Positions 38,598-48,111 of a stretch of DNA of 64,000 nucleotides are shown here, piece after piece. Position 1 is the first letter of the stretch. Each line of letters starts with the position of its first letter. The notes below the pieces were generated by a model, which was given only the letters and a program-made list of their open reading frames with translations, was not told the origin of the DNA and searched no databases. The stretch comes from CAVQEK01 sp964596645 (GTDB lineage Bacteria > Bacteroidota > Bacteroidia > Cytophagales > Cyclobacteriaceae), in the NCBI GenBank assembly GCA_964596645.1, contig CAZQVB010000013.1, positions 57,153 to 121,152 of the forward strand. Direction: 5' to 3'. The translations under genes were made by a program, and so were the position numbers.

Positions 38598-41081
38598 ATG
38601 AACAAACCACTACTTCTCGCACCATTATTAGTCATGTGTTTTCTCCTTATAAGGTGCAACTCAGATGACGATGTCACACCGACAAGTGAATCAGAAATCG
38701 TCGTGCCTATTTCGGTAGAGCTAGATCAGATGCTGGCCATACAGGGCGCAAAGAGCAACATAAGCGATAGCAGCTATGATGTATCCGGCAGCTTGCTGTG
38801 GGACCCTGACGGAGCGTCTGTCACTGTCATCAGCGAGGGCAACTTCAGTGTAGGCCTGGACGATACCGGGAGGCTGGAAACCATCACAGGCTCCGGTAGT
38901 TTTTCCATGCCAGACGTTGGGCTGTTCAAAGAGCTTGCCTTTGAAAAGGCCGTAGAAGTGGCCTTCGTCTACAATACAGGGAAATTTTTTAAGGAGGGAA
39001 ACGATAAATTCAAGCCATTGCCATTGCGCGACAACAGCCATTATTTCTACTATAATTTGCTCAATGTAGCCAATGGCGAAGATGAAACCATGAGCATCAA
39101 AAACGCCGAAATGGGCGTGACCAGCTACTTCCTGAATGTTCAAGACCAGGAGATCATCATTCCCACCGGTACTTTCAGCATCAATACGCCGGGAGGCAAG
39201 GTCAGTGTTGGGAATAATATCGCCATTGGCCTGTCTCTGCAAAGGTCGTTTTCTTTTACGCCGCAGAGCTATGAAGATAGCGCCCTCAATGCCATCATAG
39301 CTGATCATGCCGCCTTTAAAGATGCTGCAGGACTGCTCTACCTGGCAGGTGAAATATCTCTTGGCAAGCAGGTGCCCATGAAACTTAATGGTGATGTGGT
39401 AATCGATGGCGACATCGACGAGCTATTTACTAGTGGATTTGATGCTTCTACCGCGTTCTCCCTGGCTATGAACGGAAACTTAGTCTTTGGCCATGACCTG
39501 CTCGATCTCATACCGCTCGACCTTGAAGTAGAACTGGCCAGCGCCACACTCCGATACGATCAAATGGCGGGCGCATCGGGCAGAACAACCAGCTTAAAAT
39601 TTGCAGGAGATTTTGATGATAATGTATGGATGGAAACGCTGTTAAACGCAATAGCCGGCACCAACATTTCACAATACGTGCCATTTACAGGCAATGAGGG
39701 CAATGTGTTCTTCAGCGTCGGCGAAGATTGGGAGTTGTATGCCAACACTTACTTCGCCATCAATACGCCACATCTTGGCAAGCAAAAAGCCAGGGAAGGA
39801 ACACTTCATCTGAATGCTGACAAGCTGGAGGTAAACGGGTACCTGTCCATTCCTTACTTTACGGCAGAGGTGGCGGCTTCAGGCTTATTTCATTTCGACG
39901 GCAACTTTGTATTAAAAGCAAGGACCAAGGGCGACCTAGAGTTGAATACACTCAAGCTCAAATCAAATCTCGATTTCACCATCAGCAATTCGGGAGCTGA
40001 CATGAAGGGTGCAGTTCAGTTTCCTTACGGCTTGGCTGAAATTGATGTAGAAGGAACTATTGATAGCCAGGGGCTGACTTTTACAGGTGAAGCTAAAAAC
40101 CGCTCGGTCACTTTCGGACAGGTGGAGGCGCCCATGGCCGCAGTAAATGTTGATGTGAACATCAGGCAGGTCAACTCATATTTAAAGGTAAGTGGCATAA
40201 TGGAGCTTCCCCATATGGAGCATCCACTGGTAGAAGTAAGCGGAAATATAGACAGCCGTGGTATGGAACTGCGTGGGGCGCTCAATACAGCCATAAAATT
40301 GTCGAGCGCCATGCCGCGTTTGCCTATGGTGAATGCCTCAATATTAGGCAGAAGCTGGCAAGGCCTGTTTTTCAATGGCAACGCCGTCATTCCTTATGGT
40401 ATAGCGGATGCGAGTGTATTCGGCGAATTCACAAGCAGAAAGGATGCTTTAGGTTTGCCAGAAATTAAAATGCAGTTTCTGTTCAACGGCAATCCAACGT
40501 TCAAAATCAGGGGTGTGAGCATGCCGACAAGTGATCTTCAAATGTATGGCTCCAGCATAGGAGGCCTGTCGTTTGAAGGAAGAATAGAGCTGAAGCGATT
40601 CGGTTATTTGGGTTCGAAGGGGGTGATCAGTGGGAGTAAAATACAGTTTAGTGCCAGCTATAGCAGTAAAATAGAGGTAGGCGATCTAAAATTCGACTCC
40701 GGTCTTAATTTTGACATAGGTAGTCACAATGGTCCCAACCTAGCTACTCTAAAGGGTTGGCTAAAAACACCCTTCAACACACTGGACGTAGATGGCGTGA
40801 TTACATTGACCGGGCATTTTGTGTTCGAGGGCAAATCGACGGGTTGTGTCAAAATACCGCTCATACCCATTTCAAGATTTGCGTCCTATACCAATACATT
40901 TACTTTTTCCAGTTACGCCGGTTATGGTGTGAGTGGCTCTGCCGTCATTTGCGAGGGTAGCTGTGAAGCGAAAACGAATTGCGTCGGTGTATCTGCCGGT
41001 ATAGAGGCCAACTGGCAGGAGAAAACGCTGAAACTTTGTGTGCCCGTGCCTGGCTTTGGCGAAAGGTGTTTCGGCATATAG
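38598..41081 (+). CDS. Large beta-rich repeat lipoprotein, unknown function
   Basis: An 827-residue predicted lipoprotein. ATG 38598 starts a signal peptide with lipobox LIRC (C20) followed by NSDDD; the same frame is open upstream to 38364 but that part is not coding in character. From about residue 418 to 760 a motif of the type P-(Y/H/F)-x-x-(A)-(D/E)-(V/I)-x-x-x-G recurs at residues near 418, 476, 539, 600 and 726, a spacing of roughly 60 residues or a double of it, suggesting stacked beta repeats. The C-terminal 45 residues contain six cysteines (CEGSCEAKTNC...LCVPVPGFGERC). I do not recognise the family; a surface role is inferred from the lipoprotein signal. Confidence 0.75.
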   Translation: MNKPLLLAPLLVMCFLLIRCNSDDDVTPTSESEIVVPISVELDQMLAIQGAKSNISDSSYDVSGSLLWDPDGASVTVISEGNFSVGLDDTGRLETITGSGSFSMPDVGLFKELAFEKAVEVAFVYNTGKFFKEGNDKFKPLPLRDNSHYFYYNLLNVANGEDETMSIKNAEMGVTSYFLNVQDQEIIIPTGTFSINTPGGKVSVGNNIAIGLSLQRSFSFTPQSYEDSALNAIIADHAAFKDAAGLLYLAGEISLGKQVPMKLNGDVVIDGDIDELFTSGFDASTAFSLAMNGNLVFGHDLLDLIPLDLEVELASATLRYDQMAGASGRTTSLKFAGDFDDNVWMETLLNAIAGTNISQYVPFTGNEGNVFFSVGEDWELYANTYFAINTPHLGKQKAREGTLHLNADKLEVNGYLSIPYFTAEVAASGLFHFDGNFVLKARTKGDLELNTLKLKSNLDFTISNSGADMKGAVQFPYGLAEIDVEGTIDSQGLTFTGEAKNRSVTFGQVEAPMAAVNVDVNIRQVNSYLKVSGIMELPHMEHPLVEVSGNIDSRGMELRGALNTAIKLSSAMPRLPMVNASILGRSWQGLFFNGNAVIPYGIADASVFGEFTSRKDALGLPEIKMQFLFNGNPTFKIRGVSMPTSDLQMYGSSIGGLSFEGRIELKRFGYLGSKGVISGSKIQFSASYSSKIEVGDLKFDSGLNFDIGSHNGPNLATLKGWLKTPFNTLDVDGVITLTGHFVFEGKSTGCVKIPLIPISRFASYTNTFTFSSYAGYGVSGSAVICEGSCEAKTNCVGVSAGIEANWQEKTLKLCVPVPGFGERCFGI

Positions 41082-41185
41082 CCATGGCCCTGTCAATTGA
41101 AGATGATGACAGATGGCAACGAACCTTGTTGTGCTTATAAACTAGGGTTCTTTGCCACTTTTGTGAAACTGGTTCGGTGTCATCG

Positions 41186-44100
41186 TCAATGCTTCTTTGA
41201 CTTGGCCTCACTTGGTGGATAGCCAAATTGCTCTGTAAAACAAGTAGAAAAATAATTGGGTGTGCTAAATCCCAGCATGTACGCAACCTCAGAAACGTTG
41301 TGTTCGGCACATTTGAGCAGTTCCACGGCCTTGCTCAATTTGTGCTGCCTCACAAACTGACTCGTCGATAAGCTGGTAAGCGCTTTCAACTTGCGGTGTA
41401 CCTGGGTACGGCTCATGGCCAGAGCTCTGCCGATATCGGCTACATTAAATTCACCTTTATCTAGGTTTAAATCGATGATGCCTTTTAGTTGTGCTAAGAA
41501 AGCATTTTCCTTTTCTTGCGGCACCAGCGCTTCTTCGCCAAATTTTTCCTGTAGGCGCTTTCGCATTCGTATCAAATTATTTATTCTGGCCATCAGCTCT
41601 CGACCATTGAATGGCTTAGCCAAATAATCGTCTGCACCGGCATTCAACCCGTCTATTTTACTTTCCAGATCAGATTTGGCCGTAAGCATGATGATGGGAA
41701 TATGGCTTGTACGTATGTCGTCTTTCATTTTTTGGCACATTGCATGACCGTCCATAATGGGCATCATCACATCGCTGATGATAAGGTCAGGTACAAGTTC
41801 AATCGCTTTTTGCAGTCCCTCTTCGCCATTCATTGCTTCTATGACTCGATACGATTCTTCCAACACACTGCGAATAAATGCGAGGACAGCGGCGTTGTCT
41901 TCCACCACCAGTATGGTTTCACCAGCCGACATGGCCGCTATGGCTGGATCTGTCTCAGTCAATTGGTGCTGATAGTCAATTGAAAAATTCAATGGTTTAG
42001 TTTCAAGTTGCTTTTCATGTAGGGTGTCTGTCACGTCAGACAGTTGCTTTTTCTGATTTATGGGCAGTAATACGGAAAACCTTGTGCCCGACCCAAGTTG
42101 GCTAATCACCTCAATGCTGCCGTTGTGCAGTTCTATTAACTCCTTCACCAGTGCCAGGCCTATTCCTGTGCCTGTGCCCGGGGCCTTACGTGTACGCGAA
42201 TCGTCTGTCTGATAAAATCGGTCAAATATAAAAGGCAACTGCTCGGCAGATACGCCTATTCCGGTATCTTCTACTTCAAATCGTATTCGCTTAAGTCTTT
42301 CATCTGTTGCTACAGTTACAGATATTTCGCCGAAAGGCTCGGTAAATTTTATAGCATTTGACATCAGGTTGCTGACAACAAGTCCCATTTTTTCCCTATC
42401 AAATTCTATTCTGATTTCATCCTGCTCAGTATGTACCGCCAGATGAATATCTTTTTCTTCCGCTAGCGTCTCAAAAGCAAGTACCTGGCCTTTCAGAAAG
42501 GCGATAAAGTCGGCTCTGGCTGGCTGCAGGTGTATCATGCCCGATTCCAACTTGACCAAATCGAGCAGTTGGTTGATTAAAAGAAGTAACTTATTGGCAT
42601 TGTCTCGTATGAGCTGTGTATATCGCTTTGTGCGCCGGTCAGCAGTGAAATGGAGAATTTGTTCGGTGGGGCCCAATATCAAAGTGAGTGGTGTACGAAA
42701 CTCATGGGCTATATTGGCAAAGAAGCGCGATTTTGCCTCATCCAGTTCTTGAAGTCTTTCAGCTTCCTTCTTTTCTTCCTGAAGCTGTTTGTCCAGCAAG
42801 GCACGTTTAAACTGTTGTCGGGAAATAGAAACACGAAAAAGCAAGAATGCAATGACTGCCAAAAAGCCAGTAGCCGCAAAGGTGACACGCTGGAGCTGGG
42901 ATTTTCTTTTCAGTTCGCTTTGCTGAAAGATTTTCTCCTGATTGAGCAGAGCAATTTCTTTCTCCTTATTAGATGCTTCGTATTGAGCATGCAACTCCTG
43001 CATTTGCCGGCTCCTGCCCAAATTGAACAGGCTGTCGCGCAAGATTTTTCCCATCTCCATGGTGGAATATGCTTTGCCATAGTCTGCTTGTAATGCATAG
43101 GCCTGTGCCAGCCAGTCGGTGATTTGATGTTTTTCTTCCAACAAGGCCAGTTCATCTGCCTCAGACATTGCCTCCAGCGCCATTTCTATTGCTTCATCGG
43201 CCTGGCTTTGGTGCATAAAAATTTGTACATAAAGCAATTTATTGTTGATATCGACCAGCTTATTTGCAAAGAGAGCATTCAGGCTGTCCGACTGGCTTAA
43301 AAGCTTAAGTGCCTTAGCGTACTCTTTCTTTTCTACGGAGATGGTGGCAAGATTGTGCAAGCATACACTTATGGCCTTTTTGTCTTCTCGAGCGGTAAAT
43401 ATTGCTCTGGCTTTGTTGAGAAGTTCTTCAGCCTCTGTCAGTTGTTGTCGATCTTTGTACAACACACCCATATTCGTAAGTACCTGCGCCACTGCGTATT
43501 CGTCATCCAGTTCAGTATAGATGTCAAGCGCTTTTGTGTAGTATACCTCCGCGTCCTCGTATTCTTTTTGCTTTTTCAAAGTAATGCCGATCGACATGTA
43601 GTCAGAGGCCACACCCCATTTGTTTGCCAATTTTTCATCAATGGCCAGAGACCGAAAGTAGGATTCCAGCGCAATGGAATGAATGCCCTGCATATCATAG
43701 GTCAAACCAATATTGCTATATGCCTTGGCCAGTTTCGCAGAATCGTTGATGGCTATAAACCGTTCTTTCGAATCTATAAAGTTTTGTCTGGCAGTTTCGA
43801 ACTCACCCAGCGACACCCACATGATGCCGAGCTCATTGAGTACCAGCCCCTGGCTCCGAAGTTTTTCGGCTTTTTGAAAGTACACTAACGCCGAATCGAA
43901 GTTTCCGATGGCTCGTTCCGGTTGGTTGTTGCGCTTCTCTGCTTTGGCCATTTGGTCGTAGGCCAGGGCAATGCCTGCCGCATCGCCCAATGTCTTTACA
44001 AGTACGATGGCTTCTGTAGCGTGGTGTTTACTTATGCTGTCATTTACACCCATCCAGAGCTGGGATAGCATCAACATAGAGCGCACCTTGTCCTGATCTG

Positions 44101-44230
44101 CGGCCATGGCAGGGATCGCAGAAGAGAGGCTATCTACCTTTCGATCGCGCATTTCCCGGTTGTCCTGAGCGTGCAGCGCAGTTGAGAATATGAGGCAACT
44201 GCAGAGGAGAAGCGTATTTATAGTATACAT
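41186..44230 (-). CDS. Hybrid two-component regulator: TPR sensor, histidine kinase, receiver, AraC DNA-binding domain
   Basis: A 1014-residue single-protein two-component system. After a signal peptide (1-21), TPR repeats fill residues about 40-400 (patterns such as AKAYSNIGLTYDMQGIHSIALESYFRSLAI). A membrane helix is near 449-468 (VTFAATGFLAVIAFLLF). The kinase has the phosphorylated histidine near 510 in NIAHEFRTPLTLILGP, N-box NLMSNAIKF and G-box GTGTGIGLALVKELI. The receiver has its phospho-aspartate near 820 in DLIISDVMMPIMDG, and an AraC HTH (RALAMSRTQVHRKL...VAYMLGFSTPNYFSTCF) ends the protein. The target is unknown; it is divergent from the 44.4-46.6 kb lipoprotein/barrel pair, a plausible target. 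Confidence 0.95.
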   Translation of the reverse strand: MYTINTLLLCSCLIFSTALHAQDNREMRDRKVDSLSSAIPAMAADQDKVRSMLMLSQLWMGVNDSISKHHATEAIVLVKTLGDAAGIALAYDQMAKAEKRNNQPERAIGNFDSALVYFQKAEKLRSQGLVLNELGIMWVSLGEFETARQNFIDSKERFIAINDSAKLAKAYSNIGLTYDMQGIHSIALESYFRSLAIDEKLANKWGVASDYMSIGITLKKQKEYEDAEVYYTKALDIYTELDDEYAVAQVLTNMGVLYKDRQQLTEAEELLNKARAIFTAREDKKAISVCLHNLATISVEKKEYAKALKLLSQSDSLNALFANKLVDINNKLLYVQIFMHQSQADEAIEMALEAMSEADELALLEEKHQITDWLAQAYALQADYGKAYSTMEMGKILRDSLFNLGRSRQMQELHAQYEASNKEKEIALLNQEKIFQQSELKRKSQLQRVTFAATGFLAVIAFLLFRVSISRQQFKRALLDKQLQEEKKEAERLQELDEAKSRFFANIAHEFRTPLTLILGPTEQILHFTADRRTKRYTQLIRDNANKLLLLINQLLDLVKLESGMIHLQPARADFIAFLKGQVLAFETLAEEKDIHLAVHTEQDEIRIEFDREKMGLVVSNLMSNAIKFTEPFGEISVTVATDERLKRIRFEVEDTGIGVSAEQLPFIFDRFYQTDDSRTRKAPGTGTGIGLALVKELIELHNGSIEVISQLGSGTRFSVLLPINQKKQLSDVTDTLHEKQLETKPLNFSIDYQHQLTETDPAIAAMSAGETILVVEDNAAVLAFIRSVLEESYRVIEAMNGEEGLQKAIELVPDLIISDVMMPIMDGHAMCQKMKDDIRTSHIPIIMLTAKSDLESKIDGLNAGADDYLAKPFNGRELMARINNLIRMRKRLQEKFGEEALVPQEKENAFLAQLKGIIDLNLDKGEFNVADIGRALAMSRTQVHRKLKALTSLSTSQFVRQHKLSKAVELLKCAEHNVSEVAYMLGFSTPNYFSTCFTEQFGYPPSEAKSKKH

Positions 44231-44393
44231 ACTTATTCATATTTTTACTCAACAATAATATATTCTCCTCTTTCAAAGGTCGCTTTTTGTTGAAACAAAT
44301 AAATTTTAAGGTTTTATTGTTTACAATGTAACAGATAATTATCTTACTCATATATTTACTTTACTACCTAAACATGACAAAATGAAAACTACT

Positions 44394-44408
44394 CCCCCCC
44401 CCCCCCCC
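44394..44408. repeat. Homopolymer run of at least 15 C near the start of a lipoprotein gene
   Basis: Begins exactly at codon 5 of the ATG 44382 frame and runs into undetermined bases. Tracts of this kind cause slipped-strand length changes and on-off switching in other bacteria. The real length is unknown because of the adjoining gap. Confidence 0.85.
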
Positions 44409-44418
44409 NNNNNNNNNN
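44409..44418. other. Assembly gap (10 N)
   Basis: Ten undetermined bases directly after the poly-C tract. An in-frame connection between ATG 44382 and the downstream coding frame needs a missing length of 2 mod 3, so 10 is not the true size if the tract length is right. Confidence 0.95.
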
Positions 44419-45849
44419 TGCAAACACACAACCACCAGCTTATCCCTTAACTTTTTCTTGGTATAGACTTGTAATATTGATTGGGACATTTTTTCTATTT
44501 ATTAATGGCTGTAGGCATGATCTGGATCAAGATCCAGATTTTCAGGCATTTTCCAGTAATAAGAATATTGAAAATCAAAAGGATAATTTAGCAAGGATAG
44601 TTGCCGCGGGTTTAGCCAAAGCGATGTTACATCAAGAGGTTCGGGATTTCTTAAAAAATGAATCATTAAAACAATTCGATGGGGATTATAATTTTCTATT
44701 CCTTGCAAAAAGATTATCCAATTAATATTGCAAAAGGGGAGGGAACAGCGTATAAAACTTTTGGTGAGATTGTTTTTAGATGTGCGGTTGCTCAAGCGGG
44801 ACATGAAGACTATAATTTATTTATAACTCAGTTGAGCCAGCACTATCCATTATTGCAAGTTGCAGTACATGATGTGCAAGGCAATAGCCTCAAGATTGGA
44901 CAATAGAAAATGATATTCCTTTGATTGCCGTTCAGTTGCAAGAAGATAAAAATAATCACGATGGTTTATTTAGTGCGTTTAGTAAGCATGGCACATTATT
45001 TAAAATAACTCCAAGCGAGATTAAGGAGAATTTTGTGGTAGCGATCTTTGAAAATGAACGTACAACGCTAATTAAGAGAGATCTTCTGAATAACTCGGCG
45101 TTAAATCTTGAAAATAAATTTTGCCTGAAGAAGATTCAGCCAATTTTTAAGAATGAAAAATACAACTTCTATTTAAGTGAGGACTATTACAACAGCCTTA
45201 GCAAATGTGAAGCGATTGAACTTGAGAGTGATTACCTGCCGACAAATGTCCGCCTAAATGAGGATAAAGAACCATTGCCAATAACTGATCCTATATTGCA
45301 ATTTCCTCCGGGAAATTCTCAGAGCGCTGACTGTGATCGTACCATAAATGAAGGGAAGTATGACAACTTGCATCAATTGAAATTTACCGGACGACCATCA
45401 TTTAGAAAGGCTAATGGTGGCGATCAGATATTTGAATACGGACTTGCATTCAAAGTCATTGTTCTACATACTATAGGTGGTGAGGCTCAAACCCCCCTCA
45501 CTAAATTTTTTTACGCGCGAGATGGCCAGTTTAAGGATTGTTTCTTCTCGTGTACTTGGAAATGGGCTAACATTGATCTTGATATTATAAGATGGCGTGA
45601 AGAAGACCATGGCCGATACATGCGCTATCTGTTTTATGAAGTTGACTATGGTCCTGATGTGGTCATAACTCAAAATTTTACGAGTGAGTACAAAGTAGAT
45701 GAAAATACGACGAATAAGGCTAATACAACAGTATCGATAACAATTAAAGCTGAAGATGACGATTTAGGAGGGGCATATGTGGAGTTTTGTGATAACACAG
45801 TTCCTGGTTCTGAGTATACCACTGGTGACCTCCAATTTAAAGTACGTCA

Positions 45850-46605
45850 ATGATGAAAGGGCTTTTATCTTTCATTATATTTATTTTGTATGGTAATATG
45901 GCCTTATGTCAGTCTTGGAGCTTTGGGCTGCAATTAAGTGCAACCTTAGATCCGAGTTCTACTAAGATCTCGTGTAAAATGGATAGCTTTTCAATTGAGA
46001 GCTTTGATGCATTAGAGGGAATGCCATCTATTGGATTGTTCGTTAATCATGATTTGGGGCATTGGCTCAATGTGCGTGTTGAGTTGAATTATTTTGCGTC
46101 CTATACACCCTATAAAATTTTTTATCGATATAAAAGAGATTTCTTGAATTTACCCATTAGTCAGGCTGCATCTATTTCGCATAACACTATTGAATTGCCG
46201 CTCACAATTCGCCTTAATCTGCCAGCGAGAATATCAAATTTTGAAATAGGGGTATTAGCTGGATTTTCAACACATTTCATGTTTAATCCATACGGGGTTC
46301 GAACACCTCTGCCACTATTTGAGGAACATCAGGGTCTCATTGATCAAATAGAAAATGGTGCTAAACCGGTAAAAATAGTGCCTAGCTATGGGGTGTATGC
46401 AGTCCTTTTCAATCGTGTGGATATTTCGCTTAGATATTCCCGATTAAATAATTACCTCCGTGATGTGAAGTATCAGGGTAATACGTATCACATCGACTCA
46501 TCAGCTGAGTATTTTTGGATTTCAGTCGGCTATCGTTTTTATAGTTTACGTTTACATCAGAGAAAAAAGAAACATGCAGATCCTGAATCTCATACAAGTT
46601 TGTAA
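45850..46605 (+). CDS. Outer-membrane beta-barrel protein (PorT-like)
   Basis: A 251-residue protein with signal peptide (FIIFILYGNMALCQ, cleaved after about residue 20) and a beta-barrel pattern: WSFGLQLSATLD, MPSIGLFVNHDLGHWLNVRVELNYFASYTPY, IELPLTIRLNLPARISNFEIGVLAGFSTHFMF and closing strand YFWISVGYRFYSL. The ATG overlaps the stop of the preceding lipoprotein gene (ATGA), so the two are coupled and probably work together at the outer membrane. The A+T-rich composition matches the preceding gene and suggests joint acquisition. Confidence 0.8.
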   Translation: MMKGLLSFIIFILYGNMALCQSWSFGLQLSATLDPSSTKISCKMDSFSIESFDALEGMPSIGLFVNHDLGHWLNVRVELNYFASYTPYKIFYRYKRDFLNLPISQAASISHNTIELPLTIRLNLPARISNFEIGVLAGFSTHFMFNPYGVRTPLPLFEEHQGLIDQIENGAKPVKIVPSYGVYAVLFNRVDISLRYSRLNNYLRDVKYQGNTYHIDSSAEYFWISVGYRFYSLRLHQRKKKHADPESHTSL

Positions 46606-46613
46606 ATAGGAAC

Positions 46614-46820
46614 TTAATGATAAATTATTTTGGCCTGCGGTAGCACCTCTTCAAAACCGGCATCGGGTAAGGTTTGGGTTTCTTTGTACTTTTGTCGCCA
46701 GTAGGAAAATGCCGGAAGGTTAAGCCCATAGGTTTTGCAGAATTGCTCCTGGCTCTGGCAGGCCGATGCTACTTTAGCTATCAAAGCATACATCTCCTGG
46801 GTTGTGTTGCGTTTGGTCAT
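46614..46820 (-). mobile_element. IS66-type accessory ORF (TnpA-like) remnant
   Basis: A 68-residue protein (MTKRNTTQEMYALIAKVASACQ...) with the pattern SQEQFCKTYGLNLPAFSYWRQKYKE, the helix-turn-helix-like core of the small IS66-family TnpA/OrfA proteins. No TnpB or transposase gene follows, so this is a remnant. It marks the border between the A+T-rich lipoprotein locus and the uptake operon. Confidence 0.7.
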
Positions 46821-46911
46821 TTTGCTTTTGGCGCTAAATAAGCCCTGCAATCTAAGCCAATCAATACGTCTGTGGCTGTGGGGATACTTCTATTAAAGTA
46901 CTTCTAACTCA

Positions 46912-48108
46912 TTAGGACCGCAAATGGGATGGGAATTCTTTCTGAAAAGACCCAGTCAATTGTATATTCCTGACTTTCGGTGATATGTTCTTCTTCTTTT
47001 TCTTCCGACCCCACCAAATCATAAAGCCGGTGACGGGCAGACTGGCCGAAACCAAGCTGGCAAAAAAGGCCAGGAGCTTTCCCGGAAAACCAAGAATTGC
47101 GCCTACGTGAATGTTGTAATTAGCCTCTTGCAGTATTTCTCCAGCATTTTTATCATCCCACAATTTTTTTGCTAATATTTCCCCGGAATATTGATCTGCC
47201 AAATAAGTATCATGCCGGTTATAGAGCAGTCCTTTGCCGGTTTTGATGCTGATTACATAAGTGCCTAAGCTATCTGTGGGATAAGTGATAAAATATTCAG
47301 CGGCATCTGGGTAATGCTGTGTTAGTTGTTTAAAGGCATTATTTACGAGATCAACACCAGTTTGCGAATTTTTTGGAACTATAGATTTCTCGTTTTCGCT
47401 GACCGTTGGAGCTGTTTCACCTCCAGTAGCCATGTAGTAGATTCCATTCTTTACCCACTGGTATGACATTGCCAGTCCGGTAATAGCAATAAAAATAGCT
47501 ATCCACATCAAATAGAAACCCAGCACATAATGCAGGTCATAGGTAAGCCTCTTCGGGGAGGCGGTCCATTTGATCCGAAAGCGTTGATTATACCCTTTTT
47601 TGCTGGCTGGCATCCACAACACCAGGCCGCTTATGAGCATAATTACAAAAACTAGTGTAGCAACAGCCACAACATCACCGCCTACTCCCGGAATCAGCAA
47701 GGAAGTGTGTAAGCCCAACACAATTGCCCAAAAATTGATGGAATACGGAAAACTGGCAATGATTTCTCCGCTATAAGGATTTTGAAGAAATGCAGTATAT
47801 TTTCTGTTCCTGTCCATCACCCAGATTACAGAAGCTCGCTGCCCTAAAGGGAAAATTGTGGCATTCATCCGCTGAATATCCCCCTCATAAATTGAGGCTA
47901 TTTCCTGATAAATTTTTCCAGGGCCGAGCATTGCAGTATTCTGAGGAGTTATGTCTCTGTAAACCCCGGTCTGTAATAACCGGTTGATCTCCTGCTCAAA
48001 CACATAGATACACCCCGTAATGCTTACAATAAACACCACCAGCCCGGACGCAAGCCCGAGCCAGAGGTGCAGTTTTCCTATTATTTTTTTGAAGAAATTC
48101 TTTTTCAT
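46912..48108 (-). CDS. PepSY-associated transmembrane protein
   Basis: A 398-residue inner-membrane protein of the PepSY_TM family, found with TonB-dependent siderophore or haem receptors and thought to reduce or process imported iron complexes. Membrane helices are at about 13-35 (LHLWLGLASGLVVFIVSITGCIYVFE), 145-170, 195-215 (LGFYLMWIAIFIAITGLAMSY) and 350-370 (LLAFFASLVSASLPVTGFMIWWGRKKKKK). The family motif HxWxG..G near the first helix is present as LHLWLGLASG. It starts 3 bases after the DUF4374 stop, forming the third gene of the operon. Confidence 0.92.
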   Translation of the reverse strand: MKKNFFKKIIGKLHLWLGLASGLVVFIVSITGCIYVFEQEINRLLQTGVYRDITPQNTAMLGPGKIYQEIASIYEGDIQRMNATIFPLGQRASVIWVMDRNRKYTAFLQNPYSGEIIASFPYSINFWAIVLGLHTSLLIPGVGGDVVAVATLVFVIMLISGLVLWMPASKKGYNQRFRIKWTASPKRLTYDLHYVLGFYLMWIAIFIAITGLAMSYQWVKNGIYYMATGGETAPTVSENEKSIVPKNSQTGVDLVNNAFKQLTQHYPDAAEYFITYPTDSLGTYVISIKTGKGLLYNRHDTYLADQYSGEILAKKLWDDKNAGEILQEANYNIHVGAILGFPGKLLAFFASLVSASLPVTGFMIWWGRKKKKKNISPKVRNIQLTGSFQKEFPSHLRS

Positions 48109-48111
48109 AAA

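Larger units (their letters stand above)
44382..45853 (+). pseudogene. Putative surface lipoprotein with 5' poly-C tract, split into three frames
   Basis: A gene of about 480 codons that I do not recognise. The only plausible start, ATG 44382, is followed by AAA ACT ACT and at least 15 C, then 10 N. Beyond the gap the coding frame is RLVILIGTFFLFINGC, a lipoprotein signal with the lipobox cysteine near base 44510. The frame breaks at an A5 run near 44706 (one A too many; the next frame continues KDYPINIAKGEG) and again near 44895 (one base short; the frame continues QDWTIENDIPLIAV). From 44921 it is open to TGA 45853. The C-terminal part includes WKWANIDLDIIRWREEDHGRYMRYLFYEVDYG. Composition is A+T-richer than the flanks. 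Its stop overlaps the start of the barrel gene. Confidence 0.65.

Noticed and set aside
46614..46820. Complete IS66 insertion sequence
   Set aside because: Only a TnpA-like small ORF is found; no TnpB, transposase or terminal inverted repeats were seen.
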